A DNA stretch of 64,000 bases, from positions 124,001-188,000 of the forward strand of contig JAMPIV010018781.1 in assembly GCA_024509875.1 (NCBI GenBank), read 5' to 3'. This stretch comes from Oreohelix idahoensis. Taxonomy: Eukaryota > Mollusca > Gastropoda > Stylommatophora > Oreohelicidae. The position numbers and the translations under genes were made by a program. Position 1 is the first letter of the stretch. The number at the start of each line of letters is the position of its first letter. The notes under the pieces were generated by a model. That model saw only the letters and a list, made by a program, of their open reading frames with translations. It made no database searches and was not told the origin of the DNA. This document shows, in pieces, positions 19,820-30,623 of the stretch.

Positions 19820-20440
19820 CATACCTAGGATGCATAGTAACACCAGACAGCGGGGCAGGCAAAGACATCAACATCAGAATGAATAAGGCAAGAACAGCCT
19901 TTTTTAGCCTAAACAACATCTGGAAGTCCTCTCAATACTGCACAAGCACAAAATTAAGATTATATCAGAGCTGTGTGCTTTCTGTGCTTCTCTATGGTGC
20001 GAAATGCTGGAGAGTTACAGAGAAGGAAATGTCGAAATTGTCCTCTTTTCACACAACATGCCTAAGAAAAATTCACCAAATCTTTTGGCCGAATACCATC
20101 ACCAACCAAGATCTGCTTACTCGGAGCAAGCAAGAGGACATGCACACCATTATAGCTGGCAGACGCTGGAGCTGGGTTGGCCATGTCCTCAGAAGAGACC
20201 CTGATGCCATCACAAGAACAGCTATGCTTTGGACCCCTGAAGGAAAATGAAAGAGAGGCCGACCAAAAACAACCTGGCGGAGGAATGTGGAGGCTGAGAA
20301 GCAAGGAATGAACCAGAGTTGGGGCACTGTACGAAGGATGGCCGCCAACCGAATAACGTGGATTCAATTTGTTGCTGCCCTACAAGATGCCACCAGGCAT
20401 GATGGCCACTGACTGATTTGACGGTTAGCGGCTATGGATC
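19820..20440 (+). pseudogene. LINE-1 copy A: RT thumb and C-terminal tail
   Basis: Continues the LINE-1 protein after the E1 insertion: TYLGCIVTPDSGAG, RMNKARTAFFSLN, SVLLYGAKCWRVTEKE, then WVGHVLRRDPDAITRTA and LWTPEGK. A stop at 20248-20250 interrupts the basic tail (KRGRP, TWRR). The remainder reads to ALQDATRHDGH at about 20410, then a TTC-rich 3' end. The same block appears on the - strand at 58290-58820. Confidence 0.8.
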
Positions 20441-20460
20441 TTCTTCTTCTTCGTACACTC

Positions 20461-21534
20461 TCAGACGTCCACTTGAATGTTCTCAAAGAAAGCAGTAGTC
20501 TGTTTGAGGCTATTTGAATCCCCGTAAAGCTTTTTCACGAAAGGAGCTGGTGTCGGCCATATGCACTTTCTCTGTACCACATATAAGGGGCAACTTTGAA
20601 GCAGATGTTCCGCAGTCATTTTATCAGTGCCACAGTTACACTGATCGGTAGTTCCTATCTTTAGCTTGTTGAATAGATGGTATCTCAATCTGTTGTGGCC
20701 AGTGCGGAGTCTGAAGATTATCACTTGTTCTCTTCTGTTGAGCTGGTAGTATGCAGCATTTTTTGTGTGGCCTGGATTTTCTGCTTCCCATTTGTTCCTG
20801 TATCTGCTTCTGATAAAACTCTTTGCCTCTTCAAAAGTTATGCTTGTGTCAGGCTGAGGTAGATTTCCACCTTCCTTTGCCAATCTGTCAGCTTTTTCAT
20901 TGCCAGAGATGTTACAGTGAGATGGGATCCACTGTCAGTGTTGCAGTTATTGACAGCGCATCTGTAAAGAAAGCAACTTGTCTCTCGGTGCTTTCCTCCA
21001 TCATTAGGACCTCTGCTGCAGTTTTCAAGGCCTTTGCCTCTGCTCTGAAGTTGCTTGAGAATTTTCCTGTTGCCACTGACAGCCTTTTTTATGTACCAGT
21101 GTTTAATTTCAGCAACACTCCTCCACCTCCATCTTCTGTAGCATTTGTTGCTGGTCCATTTATGTAGGCATGGGTCCAGGTTTTGCTTGGGTAGCGTTTC
21201 TGTTTGTATTCTGTGGTTATGGTTCTTCTCTCTGTTGCAGTCTGGCTCTTCTTTCTCTCAATACCAGGAATGTTTTCTATCATTTCTGGGAAGCGCTTTT
21301 GTTTCCAAGCTGGGAGCTTGTGTGCAGTATAGATGGGTTTAGCTGTTGATATCGCATTTATGGGATCTGCTGTAATCTTTGTTTTGGCTGATTCTACAAA
21401 GTTGCATCGCATAAGTCTTCACCTTCCAAGACCATTTATTCTGTGGTACATTGAGTGGTCTGGCAGTCTCCTGAATTTCTCGGCTTGTTTCTGGGCCCTG
21501 CTATCTCTACTATCCTCCATTGGTTGAAGGTATG
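20461..21534 (-). pseudogene. LINE-2 RNase H and Cys-His C-terminal part
   Basis: The frame 21412-21089 ends in WTHAYINGPATNATEDGGGG, the start of a LINE-type RNase H (Asp replaced by Asn in the usual TDGS box). The frame 20883-20461 gives the domain's downstream part and the motif CNCGTDKMTAEHLLQSCPLY. It ends at NIQVDV, about 20 bp before a GAA-type tail. Between them (20880-21090, other frame) lie KFSSNFRAEAKAL and FFTDA-like remnants of RNase H. A frameshifted pseudogene. Confidence 0.7.
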
Positions 21535-23221
21535 TGTCACGAAGTGGTTTTAAGTTTATAGAGTTTGCCTGAATGAAAGCAAGACCCTAGTATGAGAAAG
21601 TCTGAGGAAATAGAATTTAGATGAAAATGACATGCCTGTGGACAGATGAGACTATTGACTCAAGGGATAGAACCAGGAGTTGACTCTCCCCTTGCCGCTT
21701 CGTGACTTCAGAAAAAGTTATAATCTCACTCCCTCTAGCTACCTTTAAATACAAGGAGATAAGGTGTATAAAAACGACCACGGACACCACTATACAGACC
21801 ACATGTAGGTATAGTATAGAATAGAAGCTGATCCAGTAAATAATATATGTATATATTTATTTACATACAAGAAAAACATAAAAATGGCATCATATGTCAT
21901 CAAGTCAGTCGATAGCGTGCACTGTTGCACGGCCTGAAAAACCAAAGTACACATTAAATTGGATAGACACTAGAAAAAACCCCAACTCACATTCACTCTT
22001 TCTGTCACCCTGCTGAGGAACAATAAAATGATTAGTGATTAAATAACTCTACTATTGTGGGGGCTGTCCACTTTAGCCTCCACTCTCTAACACAAATAAG
22101 ATTCTACTGTCTCAGTCTGGTTGACTCTTCCTCAACGAAAACATCTACACAGCTTCCATCTTGGTAGGCGATATGCGCCGCTAACTAACACCACTGGTGA
22201 TGCTAAAATAATAGACTTGGAGTAACCCAAAGGCTCAGTGTCTATCCTTCGAGTGGACACTGAACAGACCCTACTGATCCTGTCTATTTTCTCCCTCCTT
22301 CTCTCTCTCTCTATCTCTCTCTCTCTCTTGGTCTCAGTGTCTCTCTAACACTCAACGACTGATGATGCGGCGTCTCTGTTACGCTCTTCTCTCGTTACTT
22401 TCAGGACCGAGGTATGGTAACCCTATCACCTGTTCCTGAATTCTGCGATGATGATGATGAAGTTCTGGCATCAAGCATGAGGTACTTGATTAACTGTCGA
22501 AAACTTCTCTGCTGCTGAATAGCTTCCCTCTTTTAACCCGCTCCGGAGTTATAGGAAACCACAGCCTTGATTTCCGGCTGTACGCAATTGAAACCAGTCT
22601 CACGGCCACCTGCCGTTGCTAGAGACTATAATAGCGATGCTCTCGGCTGTATGATAAATAAACCACAGTCCAGCTGAAGCATAGGGACTTCACTGCCAGA
22701 GACCATAGGTCTGACCCTTAAGATAGGTCCTGTTGCCGTGGGTAATTTTGCACATGGGCAAATTTACGCTCCCCCACTATTCTTGCCGTGACTCGCTGAA
22801 ATTAAAATAAAATGCGTCTATTTTACACCAACTCTAACATAACGCATCTCTAACCTAACCCCTCTTACTCAATACTCCACTCGTCAGGTACAACAATACA
22901 AAAAAATAATATTACCCACGTGGCACTTAAATCTCTCTCCTCCTCCCCTTCTCTCTCTCGTTCTGCATAACAATACATAAAATATTTCTACCCACGTGGC
23001 ACTTAAATCTCCCTCCTCCTCTCTCTTTCTCTCAACTAAAATCCACCAGCCAAATAAACAAAACCTGTCTGACGGGCCACTTGGCCGTCACACATGGCTA
23101 CCCACGTGTCAACATTTTCCACTCGGGAACTTCTTTTGTCCGAAATTCTGGGGTCTCCCTTTTTTAACATTACCCATTGAGGTTTCCTGGTTTGCTCCAA
23201 AATTAAATTAAATCTCGCTAT

Positions 23222-23577
23222 GGGAGCCGCGCTAGCGTAGTGGTTACAACACCGCTCTGGCGACCGGGTGATACAGGATCAAACCCGGGCGACGGCATTT
23301 GAGGATTTTTCGTCGACCGGGATTTGGACTGGATTAACTCGAGACCTGGCGAGGACATTTGAAGGAGTGTCGTCGACCAGGGACTGGCGCCTCCTGAGCC
23401 GACCCAGCTGCAATGGGTACCTCCGAAATCGGCGAGTATTTGCCTGAATGGCGAGGGACACCTGTCTCTGTACAAGAAATAAAGGGATACTCACGTAAAA
23501 TCAATGTCAGGTTAGACTTAAATAATAACCTGAGATTTCGCCTCGAGTATTAGCGGGCGTACGAAAAAAAAAAAAAA
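23222..23577 (+). mobile_element. tRNA-derived SINE, family S1 (duplication AAATCTCGCTAT)
   Basis: A 356-bp SINE with a pol III-like head: an A-box region (TAGCGTAGTGG) and a B-box (GGATCAAACCC). A body with GTCGTCGACC follows, then a run of about 17 A. Target duplications AAATCTCGCTAT lie at 23210-23221 and 23578-23589. A second member is at 45326-45588. Confidence 0.85.
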
Positions 23578-24082
23578 AAATCTCGCTATAGGAATAGTTT
23601 CCTCCCCTAAGCAGTATAATTCACTTACAACGTAAATCTGAACCCTCCAACAATATTTCTCACATTTAAGGCTCAGTAAAATTAACGAACACACCAGGGA
23701 TTTCCCCATAAAATTACATTAGTAAATACACCGAAATAAATGGTGGTTTTACATAACATTCTACAAATATGGGCACACGTGTTTCTCACAACTTCACACA
23801 CTCCTATCTACTGCCAAAATCCCAGAAAGAATTATACACACTGTTACATTTACATCGTTCAACAAAGAAAGTAATGGATGGCGCTGGCGTTTAAAACTTT
23901 ACGTTTTAATGTCCCCGAAGAAATTAACTACGGGCGAAATTCTCAAAGAACCCTCTAATAAATAAAACGATTAATAAAATTCTACATACCAATTTATCGC
24001 TGGTTCCCACCGTGGAGAACGATAAATCGACGTCGACCGGCGGCAATATTTCTTCAAGAGAATTGCCCACAGTTCTAACTGG

Positions 24083-24091
24083 CTATTTATA
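24083..24091 (-). promoter_or_regulatory. Solo-LTR TATA-like box
   Basis: TATAAATAG on the - strand, in the place equivalent to the TATAAAAG of the E2 LTRs relative to the following leader-like sequence. Confidence 0.35.
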
Positions 24092-25952
24092 CACCCAGGG
24101 AACCACTCCTACGCATCATCGCGAAACCCGCGTGGCTTACAATTGCGTCACGTTACTGTTACGTGCAGTCTTTGATATCTTACAATATTATACATTGGTA
24201 TACTTGTTATGTTCGCAAATATTTTGTAAACAAAATAGTGCTTAAGGAAAAGTCATTATTGAGTTACTTCCCTTGAAAGTTGTGTCGGCTCTTTCGATCG
24301 AACTCCGCGGATAAATCCAGTTTTCTGCGATTTATTCTTTGTTTGGGTAGTAATAGATTGTTCTTGCTTCAGAATATCTATGGCCTGAATTTATGTGTAT
24401 TGTTTGTCTGAGTAGGACGAGTCTGTCTTATATCTGTATATCTTTACATATCTAAGTCGAACTATATGTTCTGTTGTCTCTAGAGAGGTCAAAGGCTATT
24501 CGGCGGATGTGTCGCTAGAGTGTGGTGTGATTTGGCTTCGTCCTGATAGGGACTGTGTTTTCTATGTCGGCCTGTCGCCGGGGAAAAAGTGATCTCAGTA
24601 TTTGTGGGGAAAGTGATAGTCGTCTAGACCTATCGTGTATGCTTTACCCCAGTGTTTATTCGTATTGCCAAGGAATGGCATGTTCATATTTCTGATACCA
24701 AGGTAATAAAAGATACTCTTATGAACTCTCGTACGAAGCCACCATTTTCGATAGGTACGATTTGAATGTCTAAGAGAATATATTTGACTCGATGAAAACG
24801 ACTTCGATTCCTAGCAGCACTATATCCTGTAGAATGCAGTCAATTGTTCATGATCAAATCTACAGAGCAATGAAAGATTTAATGAATGACTAACTTTAGG
24901 ACAGATTCATTATCTGTATCCAAACGTGAGTGACAGCTCACGAGTGAAGCCATCTTGGAACCAAAACATGTAGTGACTTTCAAGAAGAGAAAAGGGATGC
25001 CCGTATTATCGCTTGATTAGTCCAGAGATCACTGCTACACATGAGAACCCATTGCTAGCGGTTCAATATTATTATATGGAAAAATATGTGCTGAACATTA
25101 TGTTGAAGAATCGTCGCTAGACGAGATTAGGTTTAGAAGCCATCTGAAATATTGTTTATAAGCTGACGTGCTCAGTCAGTGAAGTCAGTTGATATATATG
25201 TATGGGCGATACTGAGTGCTTGGCTACTGACAGTCCATTATACAATTATTCTACATGAGTGCCCATGTAACATTGCAAGACCATTTATCCACTGTACTAT
25301 GATGTATTATGCCAACCTGTGATTTGTCACTATCTGTGCTGTCGAGTGTGTACGTCCAATTAAACTTTAGAAAAGGTACACAGTCGTTGGTGTCGATGAC
25401 TTCCAGCCATACATGAGTGTGAGAAAAGAACATTTGTCAACACCACGAACCCTTATTATCATTCGCACATTATACACTCAATCCATGTCTACACACCACT
25501 GCGTAGGTCAAGTTGACATTCCATACACTACCGTGGAGCAAACAACACCATAGAGATCTTATCAACTGATGATGATGATGATGTCTGCTTCCATCCACTT
25601 ATATTTATCTTTTGGTGGATATCACTAACTGGAATAAATAGAGGACTTTATCAGTTACCTGACGCCCGCGTGCTTCCGGACTCGTGCTGGAAATGGCGAT
25701 TATCGTAAACAATAAAAATCGCGGAAAATCAGAAGAAAGTAAAACCGGTCGAATGAAAAATAAACCTACCATCATAAAACGACCCCATTTAATTTACCTC
25801 CTCAAAAATACCAAACACGATATATATTCAAATGAGAAGAAATAAAATGGTGAAAATTCAAAATAAAAGAACAGGATCGGCCCGGAAATACAAAATAGAC
25901 GACAGAATCGGGCCGGTTGAAAGACAGAATTACAGTGCGGCATCACAGTATG

Positions 25953-26770
25953 TAATCTTTTTGAGTTCTTTAATAGGTATTGTCTTCATGCCTCCTGTTA
26001 TGATTCTCATTGCTTGATTTTGAAGTCTATTTTATCAAAGTTTTACTTAGCTGCTGTTGCCCATACTGCAATGCCATATTCTAGGACTATTCATTGTATA
26101 GCTTCTTTAGCACACTCTCATCTGCTTCCCAAGTTGTTCCAGCAAATTTTTTCATGACTAACATTCTTTGCCTTGACCGTATCTGATTTCTTTCAATCTG
26201 GTTTTTCCAAGTCAAACGGCTATCAAAGGTAATGCCTAGGTAGTTCGGATTTTCATCCTGGCATAAATTATTCCCATTTAGCACTTGTTAGGAGCTCTGT
26301 GGTTTATTTGAGAGGGAGAACACTGTGTATGTTTTCCCTTCATTTATCTTCATTAGCCATGCTCTGGCCCACTCCTCCACTGATGTCAGGGCTTGCTGCA
26401 TCCGAATGCTTGCCGTAGTGATATACTCTTCGGACATCCATAGGGCTAAGTCATCTGCAAATGAGGCATTATGTTGGAATATTGTCTGTTATGTCATTTA
26501 TGTATACAAAGTAGCTGGCAGGACTCCTCCTTTGGGGACACCTTGCTCCAATATAAACTTCCTGCTAGTCTGTCCTTGAAGATGTTTTCTGGCGGTTCTG
26601 TTCTCAAGGTAGTGGTGAATCCATTTGTACATTCTCCCACACACTGCACTTCTTTGCAGCTTGACTTTGAGTCCCCTTTCCACACTTTGTCAAATGCTTT
26701 CTCCAAATCTGCCCAAACCACAACTATAGGCTTTTTTTCTCTTGGAAGACATCTTCAATTTCCTGAGCTA
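25953..26770 (-). pseudogene. LINE-2 reverse transcriptase (frameshifted)
   Basis: On the - strand, overlapping frames at 26721-26494 and 26683-26498 give VWADLEKAFDKVWK (catalytic Asp region), MYKWIHHYLENRTARK and LEQGVPKGGVLPATLY. The 26284-26087 frame gives NYLGITFDSRLTWKNQI, then FAGTTWEADESVLKKLY. The catalytic Asp-Asp box between them is degraded. The domain order is that of Jockey/I-group LINE RTs. Confidence 0.75.
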
Positions 26771-27119
26771 TATATGTGATGAGGTGGACATGATAAGGAT
26801 AAAGAAGACATAGTAAAGGCCTTGAATGGATGACACAGAACAGGAGGGCTTGGCATGTATGTTTTAAAGGTCTATGCTCTATAGGGAGCCAAAGGGTAAG
26901 GATGAAGATGATGTGGTTGTATACATTTACTCACTTCAAAGCCCACTCTTTCAACATTGCAAAAATAGTACCTTGAGCAACAGTGCTACTATAAAGTTAG
27001 TCAGTGCTACTATAAAGTTAGTCAGTGCTACTATAAAGTTAGTCAGTGCTACTATAAAGTTAGTCAGTGCAATGTACATTACTTGTCTCTCCAGTCTTCA
27101 TTGTTTTTGTACAATTTAG
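26771..27119. repeat. Spacer with a short 21-bp tandem repeat, upstream of an HSPBAP1 exon
   Basis: No gene is seen. At about 26980-27068 a 21-bp unit (GTGCTACTATAAAGTTAGTCA without its last base fits within 20) occurs about four times and stops about 50 bp before the splice acceptor of the HSPBAP1 exon. Confidence 0.6.
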
Positions 27120-27282
27120 TGCAGGTCAAAATATTTTACACTTTTTTTCCCCTCAAGAACAGTTGAGCCATCCAGTTGTTGTTACCCTGTGTCCAGGGCA
27201 GACGCTGTATGTGCCGAGACATTGGTGGCATTATGTGGAGTCCTTAGAACCCTCAATCAGTATCAATGTTTGGGTTCCGATG
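27120..27282 (+). CDS. HSPBAP1: HSPBAP1 exon: end of the JmjC domain
   Basis: This exon encodes the last strands of the JmjC (cupin) domain of HSPB1-associated protein 1. The signature is [20 protein letters not shown] followed by HYVES and SINVWVP. The family has a near-identical [10 protein letters not shown] segment. The His of WWHYV is expected to be the distal iron ligand. The donor is ATG|GTGAGT at 27282/27283, phase 0. The acceptor is either TTTAG at 27119 or GCAG at 27124, both preceded by a pyrimidine-rich stretch. The proximal His-x-Asp ligands and earlier exons are not seen in the window, so the 5' half must lie further upstream or be missing from the assembly. Known role of the vertebrate protein: binds and modulates the small heat-shock protein HSPB1. 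Confidence 0.88.
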
Positions 27283-27319
27283 GTGAGTGTGTTCAAGTCT
27301 GCTAAACTTATATATTATT

Positions 27320-27475
27320 ATTATTTTCTTCTTCTTCTTGTGTCCTTAGCCACCGACCGTCAAAGCAGTCAGTGGCCATTACGCCAAGTGGCGTCTTAGG
27401 GCAACAGCAGATAGGTTTTCTTTGCCATTGTTTCCCATCACGCCTAGTGGCGTCTTTAGGGCAACGGCAAATCAA
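27320..27475 (-). mobile_element. LINE-1 family 3' end fragment
   Basis: The CTTCTTCTTCTTGTG tail, CTTAGCCAC, and the GTCAAAGCAGTCAGTGGC block match the 3' end of the LINE-1 copy at 58250-58300. It is a 5'-truncated insertion in HSPBAP1 intron one. Confidence 0.6.
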
Positions 27476-27583
27476 CCATATTATTTACTTTACCATAAAT
27501 TAAAACATGCTACTTTATGTTGTATTGTACATATGTGGTGTATAAATCATTATCATCACCTTTCAGCTTCCCAAGGAGGCTTT

Positions 27584-29618
27584 CAACAAACTTATGCCAA
27601 GTCTTCCTATCCTGTACCATCAACAAACTTATGCCAAGTCTTCCTGTCCCGTACCATCAACAAACTTATGCCAAGTCTTCCTGTCCTGTACCATCAACAA
27701 ACTTATGCCAAGTCTTCCTGTCCTGTGCCATCAACAAACTTATGCCAAGTCTTCCTGTCCTGTACCATCAACAAACTTATGCCAAGTCTTCCTGTCCTGT
27801 ACCATCAACAAACTTATGCCAAGTCTTCCTGTCCTGTACCATCAACAAACTTATACCAAGTCTTCCTGTCTTGTACCATCAACAAACTTATGCCAAGTCT
27901 TCCTGTCCTGTGCCATCAACAAACTTATGCCAAGTCTTCCTGTCCTGTACCATCAACAAACTTATGCCAAGTCTTCCTGTCCTGTACCATCAACAAACTT
28001 ATGCCAAGTCTTCCTGTCCTGTACCATCAACAAACTTATGCCAAGTCTTCCTGTCCTGTACCATCAACAAACTTATACCAAGTCTTCCTGTCCTGTACCA
28101 TCAACAAACTTATGCCAAGTCTTCCTGTCCTGTACCATCAACAAACTTATGCCAAGTCTTCCTGTCCTGTACCATCAACAAACTTATGCCAAGTCTTCCT
28201 GTCCTGTACCATCAACAAACTTATGCCAAGTCTTCCTGTCCTGTGCCATCAACAAACGTATGCCAAGTCTTCCTGTCCTGTGCCATCAACAAACTTATGC
28301 CAAGTCTTCCTGTCCTGTGCCATCAACAAACTTATGCCAAGTCTTCCTGTCCTGTGCCATCAACAAACTTATGCCAAGTCTTCCTGTCCTGTACCATCAA
28401 CAAACTTATGCCAAGTCTTCCTGTCCTGTACCATCAACAAACTTATGCCAAGTCTTCCTGTCCTGTACCATCAACAAACTTATGCCAAGTCTTCCTGTCC
28501 TGTACCATCAACAAACTTATGCCAAGTCTTCCTGTCCTGTGCCATCAACAAACTAATGCCAAGTCTTCCTGTCCTGTACCATCAACAAACTTATGCCAAG
28601 TCTTCCTGTCCTGTGCCATCAACAAACTTGTGCCAAGTCTTCCTGTCCTGTGCCATCAACAAACTAATGCCAAGTCTTCCTGTCCTGTACCATCAACAAA
28701 CTTATGCCAAGTCTTCCTGTCCTGTACCATCAACAAACTTATGCCAAGTCTTCCTGTCCTGTACCATCAACAAACTTATGCCAAGTTTTCCTGTCCTGTA
28801 CCATCAACAAACTTATGCCAAGTCTTCCTGTCCTGTACCTTCAACAAACTTATGCCAAGTCTTCCTGTCCTGTACCATCAACAAACTTATGCCAAGTCTT
28901 CCTGCCCTGTGCCATCAACAAACTTATGCCAAGTCTTCCTGTCCTGTACCATCAACAAACTTATGCCAAGTCTTCCTGTCCTGTACCATCAACAAACTTA
29001 TGCCAAGTCTTCCTGTCCTGTACCATCAACAAACTTATGCCAAGTCTTCCTGTCCTGTACCATCAACAAACTTATGCCAAGTCTTCCTGTCCTGTACCAT
29101 CAACAAACTTATGCCAAGTCTTCCTGTCCTGTACCATCAACAAACTTATGCCATGTCTTCCTGTCCTGTACCATCAACAAACTTATGCCAAGTCTTCCTG
29201 TCCTGTACCATCAACAAACTTATGCCAAGTCTTCCTGTCCTGTACCATCAACAAACTTATGCCAAGTCTTCCTGTCCTGTACCATCAACAAACTTATGCC
29301 AAGTCTTCCTGTCCTGTACCATCAACAAACTTATGCCAAGTCTTCCTGTCCTGTACCATCAACAAACTTATGCCAAGTCTTCCTGTCCTGTACCATCAAC
29401 AAACTTATGCCAAGTCTTCCTGTCCTGTACCATCAACAAACTTATGCCAAGTCTTCCTGTCCTGTACCATCAACAAACTTATGCCAAGTCTTCCTGTCCT
29501 GTACCATCAACAAACTTATGCCAAGTCTTCCTGTCCTGTACCATCAACAAACTTATGCCAAGTCTTCCTGTCCTGTACCATCAACAAACTTATGCCAAGT
29601 CTTCCTGTCCTGTGCCAT
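27584..29618. repeat. 37-bp minisatellite, 55 copies, derived from a LINE-3 tail
   Basis: The array is 2035 bp long, exactly 55 x 37, so there is no net indel. The unit runs from CAACAAACTTATGCCAAGTC to TTCCTGTCCTGTACCAT. Variants are few (GTACC or GTGCC, TTATG or TTATA or CTAATG). The LINE-3 tail on both sides (GCTTCCCAAGGAGGCTTT on the left, AGCTCAAGGTTTTTCCACAT on the right) shows the parent sequence. On the - strand one frame of the unit reads MVQDRKTWHKFV, the LINE C-terminal motif. All three + frames are open, which creates false ORFs up to 784 codons. It lies in HSPBAP1 intron one. Confidence 0.95.
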
Positions 29619-29760
29619 CAGCTCAAGGTTTTTCCACATCTTCTTCATGCCCTTCATGTCTTATCTCCAGTTTTCTTCTCCAGTTCATGTTCTCCAGTTC
29701 ATGTTCTCCAGTTCATGTTCTCCATGTTTTCTTTAGTCTTATGTATATAAATGTTTTAGT
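29619..29760 (-). pseudogene. LINE-3 tail flanking the 37-bp array
   Basis: Continues the LINE-3 C-terminal region on the - strand past the array. A further small duplication of CCAGTTCATGTTCT occurs about three to four times at 29680-29725. Homologous to 1640-1700 and 38830-38900. Confidence 0.55.
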
Positions 29761-29819
29761 ATATTTAAGCCTTTGACTGTTATTTCTTAATTTTTTATTT
29801 ATTGTGGTAATGTCTAAAA

Positions 29820-30100
29820 AAGGATTAGAAGGTGCTGTACTTCTGGCATGTCTTTAGTTTGTCTACAGGTTAATGTTCATGATGGCACTTGTGTCGCAGC
29901 TTTGATAGAATTTTTTCATTCTTCTGCATATCCATGTTTCAAAGACCTGACTTCTTTCTTCTAACTGTTTATTGTCCATGTTTCTGCACCATGCAATGAT
30001 GAAGAGTAATATATAACACTTGATGATTCTTATGTTTGATTTATTGGTTATTTGTTCAGAAGTTAATATCTGTCTTATGTTGTTGAGTGAACGACAGAGA
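29820..30100 (-). pseudogene. LINE reverse-transcriptase C-terminal fragment
   Basis: On the - strand NIRQILTSEQITNKSNIRII, a degraded Leu-Tyr-Gly-Ala-Glu-Thr-Trp region (IIAWCRNMD), NKQLEERSQVFETW and RRMKK match the stretch after the RT catalytic box in RTE/CR1-like LINEs. It may belong to the same insertion as the tail at 27.6-29.8 kb or be separate. Confidence 0.5.
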
Positions 30101-30623
30101 ATAACAGAGTTCCAGCTGGAGACAGATGTTTTTTATTCCCTATAACAATACATGTCTTTAAACACACATTACTGTCAGGATATAATCATGTTTCAATGTT
30201 ACTACTTTATTATATCTGAATCACGTTAATCAAATCTCACATTGAGTGATATGACTGTTTTCACTTGGTTATAATGTGCTATTGTAGAGTGTTTTTTTTT
30301 TCATTCAGGGTCACATGTAATTACTGTTAAGTAAGATGGAACATTTATAGCTAATTTCTGCAGGACATCATGCAAGCTGTTTTTTATTTTGTATTTTGGT
30401 TGGTATTTTTTGTGTGTGTGTAAAATTTGGCGGCAGGGTTCAGTAGTAAGCGGGTGGTTGAGGATTTGACAGGCTAAACTCAACAATATTACTCAATCTA
30501 ACACTTATATGCAAAAGCATTTTGATTATACAGGGCCCTGATGTGAGCGCTCAAAAGGAAAACGCTTAACAAACCCTAACCCACCCTAACTTCGCTTGTC
30601 CAAGTTTCTCATACACCATATAG
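30101..30623. other. AT-rich intron sequence, nothing recognised
   Basis: Part of HSPBAP1 intron one. Contains a run of T near 30293 and a short GTGTGTGTG tract near 30411. No coding or structural feature is supported. Confidence 0.4.

Larger units (their letters stand above)
1340..20440 (+). mobile_element. LINE-1 copy A (endonuclease-RT LINE), split by LTR elements
   Basis: This non-LTR retrotransposon is present in two parts, 1340-2881 and 19825-20440. The reading continues from 'QTDTFTY' at 2880 to 'TYLGCIVTPDSG' at 19820, so everything between was inserted later. The 5' part encodes an APE-type endonuclease start (GFWNVRTMNEAGKLRQI, LGISESRWTG, QCYAPTNDSDEE) fused to the reverse transcriptase. 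The 3' part encodes the RT thumb and basic tail. A longer relative lies at 58242-61329. Comparison shows copy A lost about 1.3 kb near position 2244. The 3' end is a TTC-rich tail near 20440. Confidence 0.85.
21535..25947 (-). mobile_element. Solo LTR related to E2 (4.4 kb, duplication GTATG)
   Basis: Starts TGTCACGAAGTGG and ends GCATCACA, flanked by GTATG at 21530-21534 and 25948-25952. The first 250 bp align with the E2 LTR (TGTCACGAAATGG; the GTTGA...CGCCACTTCG block; the GGGGATAAGG block). The last 35 bp also align (TTGAAAGACAGAATTACAGT). No gag or pol is inside, so recombination left one LTR. With its SINE removed it is about 4.06 kb, longer than the 2.72-kb E2 LTR, mainly upstream of the TATA box on the - strand. 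CT microsatellite at about 22291-22329. A small + frame at 24012-24245 is unsupported. Confidence 0.75.
20441..26770 (-). mobile_element. LINE-2 (Jockey/I-type, RT plus RNase H), split by a solo LTR
   Basis: Two - strand parts form one LINE. Right part 25953-26770 is RT. Left part 20441-21534 is the region after RT, RNase H and the Cys-His C-terminus. The protein runs across the solo LTR: right part ends ...IKELKKIT-Y, left part continues ...MEDSRDSRAQKQAEKFRRLPDHS. The 5-bp duplication GTATG sits exactly at the junction. Several stops and frameshifts mark it as dead. Its 5' end is truncated near 26770. An endonuclease is not seen. Confidence 0.8.

Noticed and set aside
27422..29776. ORFs of 784, 739, 320 and 348 codons rich in LPVLYHQQTYAKSSCPVPST
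   Set aside because: They are one 37-bp tandem repeat read in three frames. The unit length is not a multiple of three and every frame is open, so they carry no coding evidence.
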